Assembly: GCF_005869855.1 (NCBI RefSeq)
Contig: NZ_SZNH01000019.1
Location: 57,558 to 121,457 of the forward strand
Direction: 5' to 3'
Length of the DNA stretch: 63,900 nt
Origin: Nostoc sp. PA-18-2419
GTDB lineage: Bacteria; Cyanobacteriota; Cyanobacteriia; Cyanobacteriales; Nostocaceae
The notes under the pieces are model-generated. The model was not told the origin of the DNA, did no database searches, and worked only from the letters and a program-made list of their open reading frames with translations. Positions 28,571 through 37,602 of this stretch are shown in pieces. How positions within the stretch are numbered: the stretch's first letter is position 1; each line of letters opens with the position of its first letter. The position numbers and the translations under genes were made by a program.

Positions 28571-28855
28571 ATGAAAATCATCAAAAAATCTGAAAAGCTA
28601 ACCCTGAAGAAGATGAAAGAAATGGAAGAAGCTCAAGAGCAGACTCTTCAAGGTGAAACTGTTGATTTTTCTGAACCTCTGGTTGAAGACAAACCAGTAA
28701 TCACCCCAGAGTATCCAGTAAGCATTGCGGAGTATAAACAACCGGATTATATTGCAGTGCGTGACAATCCTTTAGTTCAATCTGTTGGTAACTCAGGCTG
28801 GCAACCTTCTGATATTTGGCGGGAAATAAGAGTGGATAGTTTTTATGATGGATAG
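28571..28855 (+). CDS. small hydrophilic protein, 94 aa, unknown
   Basis: AGGAAAT precedes the ATG by a few bases, a fair ribosome site. The N-terminal 30 residues are Lys/Glu-rich and helical; the rest is Pro-rich and acidic (EPLVEDKPVITPEYPVSIAE), ending QPSDIWREIRVDSFYDG. No signal peptide or membrane segment. No recognised family. The well-formed aromatic-rich C-terminus favours a real protein. Confidence 0.55.
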   Translation: MKIIKKSEKLTLKKMKEMEEAQEQTLQGETVDFSEPLVEDKPVITPEYPVSIAEYKQPDYIAVRDNPLVQSVGNSGWQPSDIWREIRVDSFYDG

Positions 28856-29109
28856 AAGAGTGCTTTTCTAGCAAACAACTGTTCAGCATTAAAAGCCATC
28901 TATCAAAAATCCTTCTCCATGCTAACTTTTAAAAACGCTGCTTCTGCTTGATGGCAATTGCTAGTGATGCAGTCTGCAATATTTCAGATGATGTCCGGTA
29001 AATCACCCATGATATTTCTGAAGCGAGTGAAACTATGCAATCACAACGTTTTTGGGATTGCTTCCCTACGGTCGCAATGAATCGATGTATTTGTTTTCAA
29101 TCTAACCGA

Positions 29110-30159
29110 TCAAGCATTCACTTTGCTGATGCGATCGCGACTATGTGGTTGATTAAGATAGGACATATCAGGGCCGTCGGGAATGATTCCACCGGGATTG
29201 AGTGGGAACAAGTTACCATAGTAGTCGCGTTTAACAGTTTCTACGTCGCAGGTATCAGCAACACCTGAAAGCTGATATAAATCTCTTAAGTAAGCTCCCA
29301 AGTTTTGATAGTCTCGAATTCGTTGCCGATTACACTTAAACAAGCTGTAATAGACGCTATCAAAGCGAAATAAAGTAGTAAATAAACGCACATCAGCCAG
29401 TGTGAGATTCTCTCCGCATAGATATCGACTAGTTTGCAATGCACTGTCAATCTCATCGAGAGTTGCGAATACTTCATTACAGGCTTGATTATACGCTTCT
29501 TGACTCTGGGCGAAGCCGCAGCGATACACCCCGTTATTCACTGCGTGATAAATCTTCTCATTCCACCAGTCAATTTTTTCTTTGAGTTGTTCTGGATAAA
29601 GATCCAATGTTGGATTTTTGGCGAACTCGTTAAATTGAGAGTTGAGCATCACAATAATTTCTGAACTCTCATTGTTAACAATGGTTTTTGTTTGCTCGTC
29701 CCATAGAATTGGAACTGTGACGCGTCCGCTGTAGCCCGGTTCTGCTCGCTGATAAAATTCAACTAGCGTGCGACAACCTTGTTCTTCTTCGTCGAATACC
29801 CAACCGCCTTCAATCGGAGAAGGAGAGACGATACATACTGATATTACCGCTTCGAGTTTTTTGAGCGATCGCACAACTAAAGTTCGGTGCGCCCAAGGAC
29901 AACCCAACCCAACATAGAGTTTATAGCGTCCCGCTGCTGGTTGGTAAGGATTCCCTTCTTCGATGCCAATGAAGTTGCGAAACTGGCTACTAGGACGAAT
30001 ATACGCTCCCGATTTATTGGTAGGAGCAAGCTTTGACATCATTATTCGCCAAAGGCTTGTCCAGACAAACATTCCTAGCCAAATAATCAGCTTTGGAGGC
30101 AGGGAGCGGCCTTTCTTTTTGGGGAGAGTTTTATTATCTATTGCAGTTGAGTTACTCAT
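29110..30159 (-). CDS. Xi-class glutathione S-transferase / glutathionyl-hydroquinone reductase
   Basis: 349 residues. The thioredoxin-fold part carries the catalytic Cys in GLGCPWAHRT (C87), as in YqjG/ECM4-type enzymes, with family motifs RYKLYVGLGCPWAHR, IVNNESSEIIVML and the C-terminal GENLTLADVRLFTTLFRFD. It reduces glutathionyl-hydroquinones and related conjugates. The first 50 residues are longer than usual and hydrophobic (IIWLGMFVWTSLWRI), possibly a membrane anchor. The gene is divergent from a MerR regulator, whose operator lies between them. Confidence 0.92.
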   Translation of the reverse strand: MSNSTAIDNKTLPKKKGRSLPPKLIIWLGMFVWTSLWRIMMSKLAPTNKSGAYIRPSSQFRNFIGIEEGNPYQPAAGRYKLYVGLGCPWAHRTLVVRSLKKLEAVISVCIVSPSPIEGGWVFDEEEQGCRTLVEFYQRAEPGYSGRVTVPILWDEQTKTIVNNESSEIIVMLNSQFNEFAKNPTLDLYPEQLKEKIDWWNEKIYHAVNNGVYRCGFAQSQEAYNQACNEVFATLDEIDSALQTSRYLCGENLTLADVRLFTTLFRFDSVYYSLFKCNRQRIRDYQNLGAYLRDLYQLSGVADTCDVETVKRDYYGNLFPLNPGGIIPDGPDMSYLNQPHSRDRISKVNA

Positions 30160-30274
30160 GGCGACAATTTTGCTTTTAGCCCTGCTAACTTTTCTTGGCA
30201 GACTACTAAAAATTGCGAGTGGTCAATACAATTGTTACATTATTTCTGATTGTTAAAAACGATCCTGTTCTCAC

Positions 30275-30306
30275 TTGACTCTCCAGTTCACTAGAGAGTT
30301 TAAAAT
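30275..30306 (+). promoter_or_regulatory. MerR-type promoter/operator
   Basis: TTGACT (30275-30280) and TAAAAT (30301-30306) are spaced 20 bases apart, the over-long spacer typical of MerR-controlled promoters. Within it are half-sites ACTCTCCAGT and ACTAGAGAGT separated by TC, a 9-of-10 inverted repeat. The promoter faces the merR gene itself. Confidence 0.8.
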
Positions 30307-30344
30307 AAAGTAAATAAATTTATTTAACATCAGGGCAGCTACGT

Positions 30345-30758
30345 ATGTTAGTTCAAGAACAGCCAAAACTCATTGGTCATGTTGCTAAGTCTAGCGGTGT
30401 ACCAATTAAAACTATTCGCTACTATGAGGAGCTAGGCTTACTCAAGTCATTAGGGAGAACCGAGGGTGGATTTAGATTATTCAACTCTGATGTTTTGGCT
30501 CGCTTGAATTTTATCAAACGTGCCCAAAGTCTAGGATTGACCTTATCAGAAATTAAGAATTTTTTGGATGTTCACGACGGAGGTGAATTACCTTGCGTGC
30601 ATATAAAAGCTAAACTGCAAGATAAAATTGCAGCTATTGATGAACAAATTCAGCAATTACTGATTCTCAGGCAAGAATTATCAGGATTAGTTTCTGGTTG
30701 GGAAACAATACCTGAAAATCCTGAACAAACAATTTGTCCTATTATTGAAAGAAATTAA
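30345..30758 (+). CDS. MerR-family transcriptional regulator, metal-type
   Basis: 137 residues. The winged helix is at 9-75: GHVAKSSGVPIKTIRYYEELGLL, with GGFRLFNSDVLARL and GLTLSEIKNFL. The dimer helix follows, flanked by C84-x-H86 and C131-P, which match the ligand pattern of heavy-metal sensors of the ZntR/CueR-like group. It should twist the over-spaced promoter at 30275-30306 upon ligand binding. Autoregulation is likely, and control of the divergent GST gene is possible. The metal or other ligand is not known. Confidence 0.9.
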   Translation: MLVQEQPKLIGHVAKSSGVPIKTIRYYEELGLLKSLGRTEGGFRLFNSDVLARLNFIKRAQSLGLTLSEIKNFLDVHDGGELPCVHIKAKLQDKIAAIDEQIQQLLILRQELSGLVSGWETIPENPEQTICPIIERN

Positions 30759-30849
30759 ACAAACGCTCCCCTAAGAGCTTGTAGGGTGGGGTCGAAATTA
30801 CCAAAAAAATATTTCACTTTCTCATTTAGAACTGTTATAGAGTGGATTA

Positions 30850-31344
30850 CTATATCATTTCAAACTCTAATTGATGACTTTTGAGAAAATCATGAGTGAA
30901 ATGATCTACCACATTTGTATCAGTTAGTTCTAAATTATAAAAATCCACAGTTTCATGTTCAAAATATGGCCCTGCGTGCCAAGTTCCCTGATGTAATTGA
31001 ATAAAGCAATTTCCAGGAATGCGGAAAGCAGCAATTTCCTCTAACGCTGGTTGATCAACATCATTATTCGGTGGACAAACTGCTATTAACCAATCTTTTC
31101 CTGACAAAGAACCGAGACATTGAGTGCATTGGACGTGGCGAGTAATTTTATGAAACTTTCGCCCTCTTTTATCTAACTGCATAATATAAAATCGCGGAAT
31201 TCCATTTTGCAAGTTTAACTTTGCATCTTCGGCATCATAAGCTTTGCCATCTTGACTAGCAAAAATTACCTGTCCATAAGGCCGAAAATTTTTTGGTGTC
31301 ACCCATTGCGCTTGCAATTGTTGTATTGTTCGCGATGTATTCAT
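30850..31344 (-). CDS. allA: Ureidoglycolate lyase (AllA)-family protein
   Basis: 164 residues, the usual AllA length, a cupin-like fold. Seen: NFRPYGQVIFAS near the start, GSLSGKDWLIAVCPP in the middle and IQLHQGTWHAGPYF near residue 120, the family motif with HxGTWH. AllA releases urea from ureidoglycolate in purine breakdown. No other allantoin genes are near, so the role in this organism is inferred from family only. Confidence 0.87.
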   Translation of the reverse strand: MNTSRTIQQLQAQWVTPKNFRPYGQVIFASQDGKAYDAEDAKLNLQNGIPRFYIMQLDKRGRKFHKITRHVQCTQCLGSLSGKDWLIAVCPPNNDVDQPALEEIAAFRIPGNCFIQLHQGTWHAGPYFEHETVDFYNLELTDTNVVDHFTHDFLKSHQLEFEMI

Positions 31345-31432
31345 AGCAAGTTTTATTGAAATTATTTAGGCTTATTGTATGAATTCAGAAGCGTCTTTGG
31401 CGAGGCTTCTGAATTCTTACCTCAAAACAACT

Positions 31433-32452
31433 TTAGCTAGCTAGATAACTACGTACTTGTTCCTTTTGACGTCTCAGAAGGCTTAGAGCTTTTTGCTCTA
31501 TTTGACGCACCCGTTCTCGACTAATACCCATACGATCGCCAATTTGTGCTAAGGAAAGTTCATGTCCATCTGTCAGACCAAAGCGCAAGGTTAATATTTC
31601 TCGTTGCTGGGGAGACAGCTTTGACAATAAGTTTTGTAAATCTTGGTGCAGCGATTCTTCAGTAGCGTAGTCTTCGGGAGAAAGTCCGTCATCTTGCAAT
31701 ATGTCTTGCAATTCTGTATCCTGTTGTTCGCCAACTCGCGCTTCTAGGGAGAAGGGTTGACGAGCTAAATACAAACACTCGCGAATCTGGCTGGCTGTTA
31801 AAGACAACGCTTCGGCAATTTCAGCAGTAGTGGGAACGCGACCCAACTGTTGAGATAATTCTCGCTGTACCCGCTTAATTTTATTCAGCTTTTCAAAAAT
31901 GTGAATTGGTAACCTAATTGTACGTCCTTGCTGAGCGATCGCTCTTGTGATTCCTTGACGAATCCACCAGTAAGCATAGGTAGAAAACTTATAACCAAGA
32001 GCAGGATCAAATTTATCTACGCCTCGTTCTAAACCCAAAGTACCCTCTTGGATTAAATCCATAAACTCCAAGTTGCGATGCTGGTATTTTTTCGCCACTG
32101 CTACCACTAACCGGAGATTAGCTTGAATCATTTTCTGCTTGGCTTGCTGTCCTTGTCTTAGCTGTTGCTTTAACACCTCAACACTTAAATCCATCTGGTC
32201 TGCCCATTCTTGCAGCGTAGGTTCCTGCTTTAGTTTCACAGCTAATTCTTCTTTGACAGCTAATAAATTCATCATCTGCTGCACTTGTTGGGCAAAAATA
32301 ACCTCTTGCTCGCGAGTCAACAAATCTACACGCCCGATCTCTTGCAGATAAATACGCACAATATCATCTGTAGTTCGAGCTTTTTTATCTGCAACGCCAC
32401 TTTTTTTGTTCGTGTTTTGAACTTCGGTTTGTGGAGATGTTAAGCTGCTCAT
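31433..32452 (-). CDS. RNA polymerase sigma factor, group 2 (SigB-like)
   Basis: 339 residues. Region 1.2 is DIVRIYLQEIGRVDLLTREQE. Region 2 is ANLRLVVAVAKKYQHRNLEFMDLIQEG and FSTYAYWWIRQGITRAI (promoter -10 recognition). Region 4 is LTLRFGLTDGHELSLAQIGDRMGISRERVRQIE. It lacks a long N-terminal extension, so it is a non-essential sigma-70 relative that directs stress or nitrogen/carbon-responsive genes. Exact ortholog (SigB, SigB2-4, SigD, SigE) is not decided. There is no anti-sigma gene beside it. Confidence 0.93.
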   Translation of the reverse strand: MSSLTSPQTEVQNTNKKSGVADKKARTTDDIVRIYLQEIGRVDLLTREQEVIFAQQVQQMMNLLAVKEELAVKLKQEPTLQEWADQMDLSVEVLKQQLRQGQQAKQKMIQANLRLVVAVAKKYQHRNLEFMDLIQEGTLGLERGVDKFDPALGYKFSTYAYWWIRQGITRAIAQQGRTIRLPIHIFEKLNKIKRVQRELSQQLGRVPTTAEIAEALSLTASQIRECLYLARQPFSLEARVGEQQDTELQDILQDDGLSPEDYATEESLHQDLQNLLSKLSPQQREILTLRFGLTDGHELSLAQIGDRMGISRERVRQIEQKALSLLRRQKEQVRSYLAS

Positions 32453-33058
32453 GGTTATTCACTCCTATGTAACCTTATGAATTTATTGGTATCAAGCCTA
32501 AATGCTGAGACTCATAATGCACGTAGATATCTGCGTTAAATCTGGTATTATGAATGTAATTACTGCTGGTGACATTTTCTGTTCTAAAAGTAGTAACAGT
32601 GGTCACATTAACACCAAGGATTATAGTTGGCAAGACAGCAGCACCTATGATCGCCACTAAATATCCAAATTTCAGCCAAAAAATTTCTGCTTGCAGGCAC
32701 TTAGTTGAGTATTGCGGAGTATAACTAATACATTTGACAAAATAGTCCCTACACATATAGAAGTCTGATTTAGGTACTAATAAATAAAAAATATTAGCTA
32801 CTTACACTTAACAGTCAACAGCCACCACTGATATTGTTCGCTTTCTCATTTATAATTGCTAATTATATGTGTAATAAAGCACATTTATTATAGTTCTTGA
32901 AATTTACTTTGATAACTCATAATTGTGTTTCAAGTAGGAATTTTAACCCCACCTGAAACGATGCTGACATTATTAGGCACTGAGTAGAAACCTTTTAAAA
33001 TTAGGAATTATGAATCAAGAATTATGAACTACATTGATTATTTCAGAAACTTACTGAC
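32453..33058. other. upstream region of the sigma gene
   Basis: 606 bases. A 93-codon frame at 32475-32756 with one hydrophobic stretch has no ribosome site and is not called. Otherwise AT-rich; promoters for the sigma gene are expected here. Confidence 0.4.
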
Positions 33059-33457
33059 TTAAAACTGAGTAACTGTTAGTTTAATGCCAGAATCGAGTTT
33101 AGGAACCTTGAGATAATCAATTGGCTCATAACTTTGACGAGTTTGAGCATTGCTTTGTTTGGGACATGCCTTGAAGAAAGATTCTGGGTTATTGATGATT
33201 TCACGTGGGTTGATTTTTGGACATTGTTGGTCTTGGATTGCTGAAATTGTTTGATGAGGAATTGGTTTAAGATTGTTAGTCCGTCCAGCAAAATTTGTCC
33301 ATTTAGTATTAATGGTTGCAGGTTCAGTCAATAACACTTGAGCTTGATTGCGATCGCCTGTTGGATTTGGGATATTCTCTTGGTTTCCAAAAGCGCTCTG
33401 AGGCAGAGCGAGTGCGCTAATTGCAACAAATAAGGGGACACAAAAGGATTTCATCAT
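33059..33457 (-). CDS. secreted protein, 132 aa, unknown
   Basis: The ATG at 33457 is preferred over a TTG at 33469, because GAGAAA precedes it and it opens a normal signal peptide (MMKSFCVPLFVAISALALPQSAFG). The mature part is about 108 residues, Pro/Asn/Gln-rich, with two Cys (QCPKINPRE, FKACPKQS) that could form a disulfide. No known domain. Confidence 0.65.
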   Translation of the reverse strand: MMKSFCVPLFVAISALALPQSAFGNQENIPNPTGDRNQAQVLLTEPATINTKWTNFAGRTNNLKPIPHQTISAIQDQQCPKINPREIINNPESFFKACPKQSNAQTRQSYEPIDYLKVPKLDSGIKLTVTQF

Positions 33458-33469
33458 TGAATTTCTCAA

Positions 33470-33809
33470 GCTTGTCAGTTTAATAACTACAATTGCCTAA
33501 ATACAGATACCGAAAAACAGGAGTCTGATTTTAATACTTCTTAAAGCATATACAAACAATTAAGTATTCGTCATGCACTATGTGGATGAAAATGGGCATG
33601 GAACATGAGGCTTGGGGCATAGTCCGTAGGAAAACGGGAAAGACTTACTGCTACTTACCCTCAGTTCCTCGCTCACCTGCTTTCTCTTATTATTAAAGGG
33701 CGATCGCACTGACTACAATTCTAGGATTATCGGTAGAAAGCTAATTCTCTCAAGAGATGTTTTATTGTGTAGTATGTTAGGCAGAACTTAACTTGCTCAA
33801 TTCACTGGC
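33470..33809. other. intergenic region before the NACHT gene
   Basis: About 340 bases between divergent genes. Repeat-like text (GGGGCATAG, GGGAAAGACTTAC) near 33590-33660 and a HIP1 site. The promoter of the NACHT gene should be at its right end. No ORF. Confidence 0.4.
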
Positions 33810-36800
33810 ATGGTTTCAGACCACGGCATTGATTTTCTAGCATATTTACAATCCCTCTGCCAAGATGAGACATACAGTGATTGGCAGAAATTTTATACAA
33901 CAACTGATACTTTAGACCATCAGCGACTTGAACTGAATAAATCTCCAAAACGGTTGGATTTGAGTTTGATGGTGCAAACAGTACAATCAAAGCAACCGAC
34001 GGAAGTACCAGAAAGAGAAACAATCGAACGGTTGAATGTTCTAGAAGGGCTACGGAAGTATGCTGCTAACCATGTCATGCTAGTGGGACGACCAGGTTCA
34101 GGAAAATCAACTGCTCTAGAACACTTGTTGTGGGAAGAAGCGGAAAAGTGCAGGGGAGCATGGGAGCAGAGAAGCAGAAGAGAAGGGGAAAAGCTGGCAA
34201 GGATTCCCGTGTTGGTAGAATTGCGGCAATACAAAACTTCCGTGCTGGATTTGATTCGGGAGTTTTTGAAACGGCACAGGTTACTGCTAGATGAAACAAC
34301 AATTGAAACGCTGCTGTTTCAAGGGCGATTTTTGTTACTAGTAGATGGCGTCAATGAGTTGCCTGATGAAGATGCACGCCGAAATTTACGATTCTTTCGC
34401 CAAAATAATCCTAATACACCGATGATTTTCACCACAAGGGATTTAGGTGTAGGGGATGATTTGGGTATTGAAAAAAAGCTGAAAATGCAACCTTTGTCAG
34501 AAGGGCAGATGCAACAGTTTGTCTGCGCGTATTTGCTGCACAAAGGTGAGGAAATGCTACGACAACTGGGTGGACGCTTGCGAGAGTTCGGGGAAACGCC
34601 ACTGCTGCTGTGGATGCTGTGTGAGTTATTTAGACAAACAGGTAATATACCGCCAAATCTGGGTTTAGTATTTCGCTGCTTTGTCCAAAGTTATAACGCC
34701 AAATTCTGGGATAATGTGCGAGTCTGCCATGAGTTCCGTCATTTGTTACCTGAGTTATTGCAGCATCTAGCGTTTACAATGATGCAAGCAGCAAGCCCCA
34801 CAGAATTACGAGTTAATATTGACAAGCGAGAAGCGGAACTAATTCTGACAAAATTTTTAGAAGGCAAGGTTGATTATCCTCCAATTCGGGCGAAAGCTTG
34901 GTTAGAAAATTTACTCAAACATCATTTAATTCAACTTGCTAGTAACTCTCAAATAGAATTTCGTCACCAACTGCTTCAGGAATACTACGCCGCAGAATGT
35001 CTACTCCAGCAGTTTGGGAACATTAATGATGACAAGCTCAAACGGGATTATCTAAATTATTTGAAGTGGACAGAACCCTTAGCGCTGATGTTGTTGTTAG
35101 TGGAAGATGAAGCCCAAGCAGTGCGAGTGGTTAAGTTAGCACTAGATGTAGATTTGAAATTAGGGGCAAGGTTGGCGGGAGAAGTAAAGCCAGAATTTCA
35201 GGAAGAAACTGTTGGTTTAGTTAACGGGCTAGAGGTTCCTCAAGAACTCAAAATTAGACTTTTGGGGATAACACGTTCTAATAATGCAATTCCAGCTTTG
35301 CTCCCAGTTTTAAATTTGAATGATGAAAACTCTAGTGTTGCTTGGTATGCTGCCGACTCATTAGGCAACATCTGTAGCGCAGAATCGGTTTCAGCTTTGC
35401 TTCCAGGTTTGATTCATGAATATGCTCATGTTCGTAGAAATTCTGCTTACGCGTTAGGCAAAATAAGTAGTGAAGCAGCCGTTTCAGCTTTAGTTACAGC
35501 ATTAAATCATGAATATTCTGATGTTCCTAAGAATGCTGCGTATGGCTTAGGAGAAATCGGAAATAAGGCAGCTATTACAAAGCTTTTAGAAGCTTTAGAA
35601 GATGAAGAATCCTCTGTTCGTCAGGAGGCAGCTACAGCGTTAGGTAAAATTGGCTCTGATTTGGCAATACCTGGATTACTCAAAGCTTTAAAGGATGAAA
35701 GCTTTTCGGTGAGTCATAGCGCTGCATTTGCATTAGGTGAAATTAGCTCGGCTCTGGCTGTCCCTGAAATATTGGAAGCTTTGAAAAATAAAGCTATGTG
35801 GCTTCGAGAAAGAGCTATCTATTTCACAGGTAAAATTGAAAATCAGGAATACTTATTTGATATAATGCAAACTTTGGAGAATGAAAATCATAGTTTTCTT
35901 AATGCTATCACCTGGGCTTTAAATAAAATAGGTGGCGAGTTAATAGTACCTACTCTACTACAATATTTGAAGGATGAATATTTTTTGGTTCGTGCAAATG
36001 CTGCCTATGCATTAGGAGAAACTGGTACAAAAGAGATACTACCCGCATTACTGAAAACTTTGAAAGATGAAAACTTTCAAGTTCGTGAGAAATCTGCTTA
36101 TGCATTAGGAAAAATCAGTGATGAGGCAGCATTACCCGCATTACTAGAGGCTTTGCAAGACGAAGTACCTTGGGTTCGTGCTTATGCTGCCTCTGCATTA
36201 GGAGAAATTGGTAATGATAAAGCAGTACCTGCGCTGCTAGAAGCCTTGAAGGATAAATATTCATTAGTTCGTGGGAATGCTGTTTATGCATTAGGAAAAA
36301 TTGGTAGTGAAAATGCTGTGATAGGAGTAATTTCAGCCTTAGGAGATCGAGATCCTTCTGTTCGTAGGAGTGCTGTTTTGGAGCTAGGAGAAATTTGTAG
36401 TGAAAATGCTGTTATCAAATTGCTATCTGCTTTGAAAGATACAGATATTTGGGTTCGTGCTTATGCTGCTGAAGTGTTAGGAAAAATTGGCACTGAAGCA
36501 GCTATTAAAGGTTTACTAGCAGCTTTAAAAGATAAAAACCCTTCGGTTTGCCGAGGCGCTACCCGGGGTTTAGAGCAAATCAAAATAAATATAGAGGTAG
36601 CTGTTGCAGATCTGCTGCCAGCTTTAAAAGCTAAAGACTCTTACGTGCGTCAAGATGCGGCTTATGCTCTAGGAAAAATCGCTCCTTTTCAAATACTGCC
36701 TAATCTTATTGAGCTTTTGAAAGAAACTGAAGAAACATATTTACTCAATACAATTACCGCAATTCAAAAGCGTTGCAATTTTTATAACTATGCAATCGCA

Positions 36801-37268
36801 ACTTCTCTACATGAAGAAGAGATACAATCTGATCCTTTACTTATTACTCTAAACAAACTTAATCAAACTATGTCAGAAACTCCTAAAGTACAAATGAATT
36901 TTAATGCGCCTATTACTGGTAGCAGTGTTGCGGGGAATGTTGAAGGTAATAGTATTGGCACTCACAATAAAAACGTTACAATACAAAATATTGCTGAGGT
37001 AGAAAAACTACTTCAGCAATTGCTTGAGCAAATAGAGCAGACTAAACCAACACCAATCGAAGCTCAAGTAATTGTTGATCAAGCTGTTGAAAAACATCCA
37101 GTACTCAAAGACAGGCAAATAATTGAGCAAGCGATTAAACATTATCCACCACTCAAAATACGTTTACAAAGAGTGGTGACAGCAGTAGGTATTGAGATAG
37201 TAAAGATTATATTCGCTCCTGCTGGCATTGCGATAGAAGCAATTAGAGCTTGGAATCAACCTGAATAG
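33810..37268 (+). CDS. NACHT-type STAND NTPase with HEAT repeats
   Basis: 1152 residues. The NACHT ATPase begins with Walker A GRPGSGKST (93-101), then Walker B LLLVDGVNELPDED (about 175) and sensor text FTTRDLG. The winged end FRHQLLQEYYAAECLL is near 390. From about 490 to 980 there are about sixteen 31-residue HEAT repeats (VRxxAAYALGKIG). The tail has FNAPITGSSVAGNVEGNSIG and a helical end (IVKIIFAPAGIAIEAIRAW). STAND NTPases of this kind are often antiphage sensors in which the repeats bind a viral ligand. No N-terminal effector is present; the C-terminal module could be one. Residues about 110-124 are coded by a GGGAGCA-type repeat insertion. Confidence 0.88.
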   Translation: MVSDHGIDFLAYLQSLCQDETYSDWQKFYTTTDTLDHQRLELNKSPKRLDLSLMVQTVQSKQPTEVPERETIERLNVLEGLRKYAANHVMLVGRPGSGKSTALEHLLWEEAEKCRGAWEQRSRREGEKLARIPVLVELRQYKTSVLDLIREFLKRHRLLLDETTIETLLFQGRFLLLVDGVNELPDEDARRNLRFFRQNNPNTPMIFTTRDLGVGDDLGIEKKLKMQPLSEGQMQQFVCAYLLHKGEEMLRQLGGRLREFGETPLLLWMLCELFRQTGNIPPNLGLVFRCFVQSYNAKFWDNVRVCHEFRHLLPELLQHLAFTMMQAASPTELRVNIDKREAELILTKFLEGKVDYPPIRAKAWLENLLKHHLIQLASNSQIEFRHQLLQEYYAAECLLQQFGNINDDKLKRDYLNYLKWTEPLALMLLLVEDEAQAVRVVKLALDVDLKLGARLAGEVKPEFQEETVGLVNGLEVPQELKIRLLGITRSNNAIPALLPVLNLNDENSSVAWYAADSLGNICSAESVSALLPGLIHEYAHVRRNSAYALGKISSEAAVSALVTALNHEYSDVPKNAAYGLGEIGNKAAITKLLEALEDEESSVRQEAATALGKIGSDLAIPGLLKALKDESFSVSHSAAFALGEISSALAVPEILEALKNKAMWLRERAIYFTGKIENQEYLFDIMQTLENENHSFLNAITWALNKIGGELIVPTLLQYLKDEYFLVRANAAYALGETGTKEILPALLKTLKDENFQVREKSAYALGKISDEAALPALLEALQDEVPWVRAYAASALGEIGNDKAVPALLEALKDKYSLVRGNAVYALGKIGSENAVIGVISALGDRDPSVRRSAVLELGEICSENAVIKLLSALKDTDIWVRAYAAEVLGKIGTEAAIKGLLAALKDKNPSVCRGATRGLEQIKINIEVAVADLLPALKAKDSYVRQDAAYALGKIAPFQILPNLIELLKETEETYLLNTITAIQKRCNFYNYAIATSLHEEEIQSDPLLITLNKLNQTMSETPKVQMNFNAPITGSSVAGNVEGNSIGTHNKNVTIQNIAEVEKLLQQLLEQIEQTKPTPIEAQVIVDQAVEKHPVLKDRQIIEQAIKHYPPLKIRLQRVVTAVGIEIVKIIFAPAGIAIEAIRAWNQPE

Positions 37269-37602
37269 TTACGCCTGGCGGTTGGAAACCGCGCCTACAC
37301 AAGCCAAGTCCGCCTGCGCGGACTAACAATATCTAATCAAGCTGCGTGGTTGGTTTTGTTTTTGTAGCTGTGATTTCCAATCAGCAGGGTAAAATTTCCT
37401 CAATTGCTATCGAGTAGCATTTTGGTTAAGAAGATTGCCAGACAATCTTTATTCACCAAGTTTCGTTAGGATATTGTAATCTGGGCAATAGCCACTCTTT
37501 TACTGATGTGACGCCTAGCGTAGGTATAGCCCGCACTTCTCTGCCAGACGCTGCGCGAACGACAAGCTCAGTGACCATCGTAGACATCGCTTTTTCACAT
37601 CC
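37269..37602. other. intergenic region with palindromic repeat
   Basis: 334 bases. At 37278-37324 two perfect hairpins stand side by side: GCGGTT/AACCGC with a 3-base loop, and AGTCCGC/GCGGACT with a 4-base loop. This is a repeat type seen often in Nostoc-like genomes, and it may end the NACHT transcript. The rest has repeat-like GC-rich text near 37500-37590. Confidence 0.6.

Noticed and set aside
32475..32756. 93-codon minus-strand ORF upstream of the sigma gene
   Set aside because: One hydrophobic stretch only, no ribosome site and odd composition; could be real but not supported.
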